From: JANNGC01 sp043757045
GTDB taxonomy: Bacteria > Verrucomicrobiota > Verrucomicrobiia > Limisphaerales > SIBH01
Assembly: GCA_043757045.1 (NCBI GenBank)
Contig: JAYVQC010000047.1
Span: forward strand, 1 to 35,914
Direction: 5' to 3'
Length of the DNA: 35,914 nucleotides
The notes under the pieces: model-generated
What the model saw: only the letters and a program-made list of their open reading frames with translations
The model's database searches: none
Told to the model about the DNA's origin: nothing
Part shown: positions 31,797 to 35,914 of the stretch, piece after piece
Position numbering within the stretch: position 1 is the stretch's first letter
How the letters are laid out: the number at the start of each line of letters is the position of its first letter
Program-made: the position numbers and the translations under genes

Positions 31797-34286
31797 TCAG
31801 AGCTTGGACGCGAGCTTCTCGACGGCGTAACACTCGATGGTGTCGCCCATCTGGAAGTCGTTGTAGCCCTCGACGCGGATGCCGCATTCCATGCCGGAGC
31901 GCACCTCGTTGACCTCGTCCTGGAAACGGCGGAGCGATTGCGTGACGCCCTCATAAATGAGGTTCTTGCGCCGCATGACGCGCACCTTGCCGCGAATGAT
32001 GCGCCCGGTGGTGACGGCGCAACCGGCGACGCTGCCGCCCTTCGACAGTTCGAAGATTTTCCGCACTTCCGCCGAGCCGGTGATGACTTCCTTGAGAATC
32101 GGATCGAGCAGCCCGGCCAGCGCGAGCTTCACCTCGTCAATGAGTTCGTAAATGATCGTGTAGAGCTTGAGCTGCACACCCTCGCGCTTCGCGATGTCGG
32201 CCACGCCGTTGTCCACGCGGGTGTGGAAACCGAGCACGACGGCCTTCGACGCGGACGCGAGGAGGATGTCCGACTCGGTGATGGTGCCGACGGCATCGCG
32301 GAGAATTTCCAGCGAGACCTTGTCCGACTGAATCTGATTGAGCGCGTCAGCGATGGCCTCGACGGAACCCTGCGTGTCGGCCTTGACGACGATCTTGAGC
32401 ACCTTGGCGCTCTGCGCGTCCAGGCGTTGAAAGAGATTTTCGAGTGAGACTTTCGGGCCGGCGGATTCGTGGCCTTCCTTGCGGGCCTGCATTTCGCGGC
32501 GTTCGGCCTCTTCGCGCGCGGCCTTTTCATTTTCGAGAATGGTGAACTCGATGCCGGCCTCGGGGACGCCGTTGAGACCGAGAACCTTCACCGCCACGGA
32601 CGGGCCGGCTTCGTCGAGGCGTTTGCCCTCCTCGTTAATCAGCGCGCGCACTTTGCCGTAAAACTGGCTGCACAAAATCACGTCGCCACGGCGCAGCGTG
32701 CCTTTGCGCACGAGCACGGTCGCGGTCGGGCCGCCGGGTTCGAGGCCGGATTCAATGACGTTGCCTTTGGCGCGACGCGTCGGGTTGGCCTTGAGTTCGA
32801 GCAAGTCGGCCTGGAGCAAAATCAATTCGAGCAGCTTGTCCACGCCCACCTTGGTCAACGCAGAAACGTCCACGAAAATGGTGTCGCCGCCCCAGTCGTC
32901 AGGAGTCAGGCCCTTCTCCGCGAGCTGCTGGCGGACCATCATCGGGTTGGCGTTCGGATGATCCATCTTATTGACGGCCACGAGGATCGGAACTTTTGCC
33001 GCCTGCGCGTGCGCCAGGGCTTCGAGCGTCTGCGGCATCACGCCGTCATTCGCCGCCACGACGAGCACCACGAGGTCGGTGACATTTGCGCCGCGCGCAC
33101 GCATGGCACTGAACGCGGCGTGACCGGGCGTGTCGAGGAAAGTGATCTGCTGCAACTCCGTCTTCCGCTCAGGGTGCGGGAACGAAATGGTGTAAGCGCC
33201 GATGTGCTGCGTGATGCCACCAGCTTCGCCCGAGGCGACGTTGGCCTTGCGAATCACGTCGAGCAAAGAAGTTTTGCCGTGGTCAACGTGGCCCATGATC
33301 GTGACCACAGGCGCGCGCGGCTTCAGGTCTTCAAGTTTGTCCTCGATGTCGAGTTCGAGCTTCTTGACCGGCGCGTGGACGATGCCGCCGCCGCGTTCGC
33401 GTTTCTCGGCTTCGAGCTTGAAGCCGTTGATGGCGGCGACGCGCTGCGCGACCTGCTCGTCAATGGCCTGGTTGACGTTCGCAAACACGCCGAGGCCCAT
33501 GAGGTCGGCGATGATTTTGAACGGCTTGAGCTTCATCTGATCCGCGAGTTCGCGGACGACGATGGGCGGCTTGATGCTGATGACGGGCGCGTCGGCGGCA
33601 ACTTCAATCTGCCTCTGCGCGGGCCTGGCCGGAGCGGCCTGCTTGGCGGGGAAACCGCCCTGCGGGCGGCCATACTGCGGCTGGCCCGGACGCCCGCCGC
33701 GGTTGTCACCGCCACGTTGATCGGGACGACCACCGCCGCGACCGAAGTCGCGTCCGCCATCACGAGGCGGCGGTAATTTGACGGAGCCGAGCTTGTCGCC
33801 GACGCGCGGCCGCTGCGGCAGTAGAATCGAGCCGACCTTCTCGCCGACTTTCGGGACCCACGGTTCAGGCGGCTTGGGCGGAGGCGGCGGAGGCGCGAGC
33901 GGGGCTGGCGGCGCTTTGACTTCAGCAACCGGCGCAGGCGCGGCAGGCGCGGCGCTACTCACGGACGCGGGTTCAACCACCGACGGCGGCGGGGACAACG
34001 GCTCTGCCGCAACGACCGGTTCCGGCTCCACGGGCGCAACCACTTCCACGGGCGGTGGCGGCGGTGGCGGTTCATGGACGACCACGATGGCGGGCGCGGG
34101 CGGCGGAGCGGGAGCCTCGGCGACCTTCTTGCCGCCGAGCTGTTCGACGAGAAATTCAGCGGTGATCTTGTCCAGCGAACTGGACGGGACTTTGGCGGCG
34201 TGGATGCCCAGTTCCTTGGCCTTGACGATAACTTCTTTGTTCTCGAGGCCGAGCTGCTTGGCAATGTCGTAAATACGAACGGGCAT
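31797..34286 (-). CDS. infB: Translation initiation factor IF-2
   Basis: The 829-residue GTPase has an IF2 N-terminal domain (MPVRIYDIAKQLGLENKEVIVKAKELGI), then a disordered Pro/Ala and RG/GG-rich segment (about 70-220, including RDFGRGGGRPDQRGGDNRGGRPG). The G domain has GHVDHGKTS near 331-339, DTPGHAAF and NKMDHPNANP, followed by domain II and the C-terminal C1/C2 regions that bind fMet-tRNA. IF-2 positions initiator tRNA on the 30S subunit. ATG at 34286. The 82-nt spacer to nusA holds a hairpin (34301-34359). It is followed by rbfA after 16 nt. Confidence 0.98.
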   Translation of the reverse strand: MPVRIYDIAKQLGLENKEVIVKAKELGIHAAKVPSSSLDKITAEFLVEQLGGKKVAEAPAPPPAPAIVVVHEPPPPPPPVEVVAPVEPEPVVAAEPLSPPPSVVEPASVSSAAPAAPAPVAEVKAPPAPLAPPPPPPKPPEPWVPKVGEKVGSILLPQRPRVGDKLGSVKLPPPRDGGRDFGRGGGRPDQRGGDNRGGRPGQPQYGRPQGGFPAKQAAPARPAQRQIEVAADAPVISIKPPIVVRELADQMKLKPFKIIADLMGLGVFANVNQAIDEQVAQRVAAINGFKLEAEKRERGGGIVHAPVKKLELDIEDKLEDLKPRAPVVTIMGHVDHGKTSLLDVIRKANVASGEAGGITQHIGAYTISFPHPERKTELQQITFLDTPGHAAFSAMRARGANVTDLVVLVVAANDGVMPQTLEALAHAQAAKVPILVAVNKMDHPNANPMMVRQQLAEKGLTPDDWGGDTIFVDVSALTKVGVDKLLELILLQADLLELKANPTRRAKGNVIESGLEPGGPTATVLVRKGTLRRGDVILCSQFYGKVRALINEEGKRLDEAGPSVAVKVLGLNGVPEAGIEFTILENEKAAREEAERREMQARKEGHESAGPKVSLENLFQRLDAQSAKVLKIVVKADTQGSVEAIADALNQIQSDKVSLEILRDAVGTITESDILLASASKAVVLGFHTRVDNGVADIAKREGVQLKLYTIIYELIDEVKLALAGLLDPILKEVITGSAEVRKIFELSKGGSVAGCAVTTGRIIRGKVRVMRRKNLIYEGVTQSLRRFQDEVNEVRSGMECGIRVEGYNDFQMGDTIECYAVEKLASKL

Positions 34287-34300
34287 ATAAGTTTTTCTGC

Positions 34301-34359
34301 ACCCGGTATGTCATCGCAATGTTCATTGCGGTGACATGCTACGTTTGGCAGAACCGGGT
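34301..34359 (-). promoter_or_regulatory. Hairpin in the nusA-infB spacer
   Basis: TGTCATCGCAAT (34309-34320) and ATTGCGGTGACA (34325-34336) form a 12-bp stem (one G-T pair) with a 4-nt loop, and ACCCGGT/ACCGGGT at 34301-34307 and 34353-34359 close an outer stem. It occupies the infB leader on the minus strand, ending 15 nt before the start. No T-run follows the inner stem in a way typical of a terminator, so an infB leader structure is more likely. Confidence 0.7.
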
Positions 34360-34368
34360 TTCATAAAA

Positions 34369-35655
34369 TCACGCTACGGGCGTCTGGGCTTCCCCGACTT
34401 TGATCTGACGTCGGGCGGACTCGGCACGCGCCGCTTCGTAAAGCGCGGCAGCTTGCTCGGCAATCTGCGGAATGCCAGCTAAATCGCTTTGGTCCGCTTG
34501 CAGCAAATCCGCCAGGCTCGTGAAGCCATGATGGACGAGAACATCCGCCTGTTCCGGCGTCACGCCAGGGATGGCCGCGATGGCCTGAACCGCCAGCGCG
34601 ACCTGCTGATCGAAGCCGACGACGGTCACTTCCTCCCCCTCAATGTCCACCTGCCAGCCCGTGAGCTTCGAGGTGAGCCGCGCGTTCTGGCCGCGCTTGC
34701 CGATGGCGAGCGACAGTTGATCCATCGGCACGGTGATGCGGACGCGCTTGCGCGCCTCGTCCGCGTCGAAGTCTTTAATCTTCGCCGGATTCAAAGCGTT
34801 GCTGATGAACTCGCGGATGTTCGGCGACCACTTGATGATGTCCACCTTCTCGTTGTTCAACTCGCGGACGATGTTCTTCACCCGTTGGCCGCGCAGACCG
34901 ACGCATGCGCCGACCGGGTCCACTTTGTCATCGCGCGTCCAGACGGCGATCTTGGTGCGGAAACCCGGCTCGCGGGCAATGCCCTTCACTTCAATGGTGC
35001 CGTCGCTGATTTCGGAAACCTCCACCTGGAACAGTTTCAAAACGAAATTCGGGTCCGCGCGCGACAGAATGATTTCCGGCCCGTGATTGCCATTCTCCAC
35101 GGCCTTCACGTAGCAACGCACGCGCTCGCCGATTTGATATTCCTCCGTGGGCACGCGCTCGCGGTTCGGCAGCAGCGCCTCGTACTTGCCGAGGTCCACC
35201 GTCACGTCCGAACGCTCGAAGCGTCGGACGACGCCGCTGATGATGTCGCCCACGCGGTCTTTGAACTCGGTGAAAATGAGCGCCTTCTCCGCGCGCCGCA
35301 CCGCCTGCATGAGCGCCTGCTTGGCGTATTGAGCGGCAATGCGCCCGAAACCGTTGGGCGTGACTTCGATTTCCAGCTCGTCGCCAATCTGGGCGTCCGC
35401 CTTTATACGTCGCGCGTCGAAGACGGAAATCTGGTCGTGCTTGGAAGAGACCTTGTCCGAGACGATGAGTTTCGCGTAGGCGCGAATGTCCCCGTTCTTC
35501 TGGTCAATGCTACAGCGCAGTTCGCGCGCCGGGCCGACCGCTTTCTTCGCGGCCTGCACGAGTGATTCCTGGACAGCCGCCGTGAGAACCTCACGGCTGA
35601 TGCCCTTTTCTTTTTCCCAGTACTCCAGAACGGCTAAAAAATCGGCGGCATTCAT
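34369..35655 (-). CDS. nusA: Transcription factor NusA
   Basis: The 428-residue protein has the NusA layout: N-terminal RNAP-binding domain (MNAADFLAVLEYWEKEKGISREVLTAAVQESL..., about 1-125), an S1 domain (VGDIISGVVRRFERSDVTVDLGKYEALLP, about 130-200), two KH domains (KIAVWTRDDKVDPVGACVGLRGQRVKNIV and RITVPMDQLSLAIGKRGQNARLTSKLTGW) and a C-terminal helix-hairpin-helix/acidic-like segment (IPGVTPEQADVLVHHGFTSLADLL). It binds RNA polymerase and nascent RNA at pause and termination sites. ATG at 35655 is preferred over 35694 because MNAADFL matches family starts. It leads the nusA-infB-rbfA-nrnA set. The usual upstream rimP gene is not next to it in the 259 nt visible. Confidence 0.97.
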   Translation of the reverse strand: MNAADFLAVLEYWEKEKGISREVLTAAVQESLVQAAKKAVGPARELRCSIDQKNGDIRAYAKLIVSDKVSSKHDQISVFDARRIKADAQIGDELEIEVTPNGFGRIAAQYAKQALMQAVRRAEKALIFTEFKDRVGDIISGVVRRFERSDVTVDLGKYEALLPNRERVPTEEYQIGERVRCYVKAVENGNHGPEIILSRADPNFVLKLFQVEVSEISDGTIEVKGIAREPGFRTKIAVWTRDDKVDPVGACVGLRGQRVKNIVRELNNEKVDIIKWSPNIREFISNALNPAKIKDFDADEARKRVRITVPMDQLSLAIGKRGQNARLTSKLTGWQVDIEGEEVTVVGFDQQVALAVQAIAAIPGVTPEQADVLVHHGFTSLADLLQADQSDLAGIPQIAEQAAALYEAARAESARRQIKVGEAQTPVA

Positions 35656-35703
35656 AATAGTCTGGCGGCTGTTCCGCCCGGCTCTGCTCCCCATCCGGGG
35701 AAC

Positions 35704-35735
35704 AAAAAAGTCGGTAGAATAAATTTCTCCGACTT
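35704..35735 (-). terminator. Rho-independent terminator-like hairpin upstream of nusA
   Basis: On the minus strand AAGTCGG and CCGACTT form a 7-bp stem (inner AGAA/TTCT can extend it), followed by TTTTTT at 35709-35704. It ends 48 nt before the nusA ATG. It either terminates an upstream gene or is a leader attenuator of nusA. Confidence 0.75.
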
Positions 35736-35914
35736 GGCACAGGCTGGTCGAGCCAGCGATTCACTTCTGTTCCGACGTTATTCACCCGACGCAAACTGGT
35801 CAAGGTTCAATTCCCAAAGGGGTGTGATTAGAAGTGGCGGTCAGTTGCAGGCGTGTTGGGGTTGAGTCCAGTAGGAGTTCCAAAGTTGATTGGCGCGGGC
35901 CACGCGCAAACCCA
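35736..35914. other. Window edge upstream of nusA: no supported gene
   Basis: No frame on either strand gives a convincing protein, and no tRNA fold is present. On the minus strand the frames carry stops near 35827 and 35845. It may be the tail of a gene beyond the window, or a long nusA leader. Confidence 0.5.

Noticed and set aside
35790..35830. tRNA T-arm-like GGTTCAATTCC
   Set aside because: The flanking bases do not pair into a T stem, and no acceptor or anticodon stem can be built around it.

Overview
This GC-rich window most likely comes from a free-living Verrucomicrobiota bacterium of the Limisphaerales/Pedosphaerales kind. The evidence is the family mix: a secreted PSD1/planctomycete-cytochrome protein next to a DUF1501 Tat protein, a DUF1559-like pseudopilin, secreted proteins ending in the '...FFRL' module, DUF4331, HAF repeats, and intergenic spacers full of short tandem and palindromic repeats. 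No rRNA, tRNA, CRISPR array or transposase was seen. The assignment rests on family recognition, not on a search.

Layout. (1) 1-524: msrA on +, possibly cut by the window edge. (2) 7653 to 540, minus: a MacA/MacB-like export system (adaptor, ATPase, permease), then a subtilase-like secreted protease, a membrane protein with secretin-N-like domains and a Gly-rich tail, and a pseudopilin. (3) 7899-9539, plus: a large unrecognised protein with an RG/GG-rich N-terminal region, closed by a strong terminator. (4) 17828 to 9783, minus: TPR protein, DUF4331 protein, a HupE/UreJ-N-terminus-like protein, a HAF-repeat protein, then a second MacB-like ABC system with one ATPase and two permeases. (5) 18051-20440, plus: tonB-exbB-exbD energy-transduction set. 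(6) 24493 to 20553, minus: FadL-like porin, receiver-histidine kinase, MFS transporter. (7) 29900 to 24596, minus: PSD1 cytochrome protein, a DUF4258/YgiT zinc-finger pair and a DUF1501 protein. (8) 35655 to 30061, minus: nusA-infB-rbfA-nrnA, followed by a phage tail-collar-like fragment.

The most unusual content is the spacers. Four spacers between co-directional genes of membrane transport systems carry tandem copies of the heptamer AATGACG/CGTCATT, usually as inverted pairs that can fold into a hairpin. In three of the four the repeat ends 5-8 nt before the next start codon, where a Shine-Dalgarno site would be expected. One of these spacers encloses a REPIN-like palindrome whose two diverged 52-bp arms differ by compensatory changes. 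A different 7/8-nt repeat with the same inverted-arm design sits in frame inside the PSD1 gene and adds about 26 residues to a conserved domain. Two further palindromic families lie at 9661-9769 and 19122-19218 (same family) and at 20433-20560, where the stop codons of two convergent genes fall inside the arms. Together these suggest an active population of small palindromic, probably non-autonomous elements. Mechanism and function are inference.
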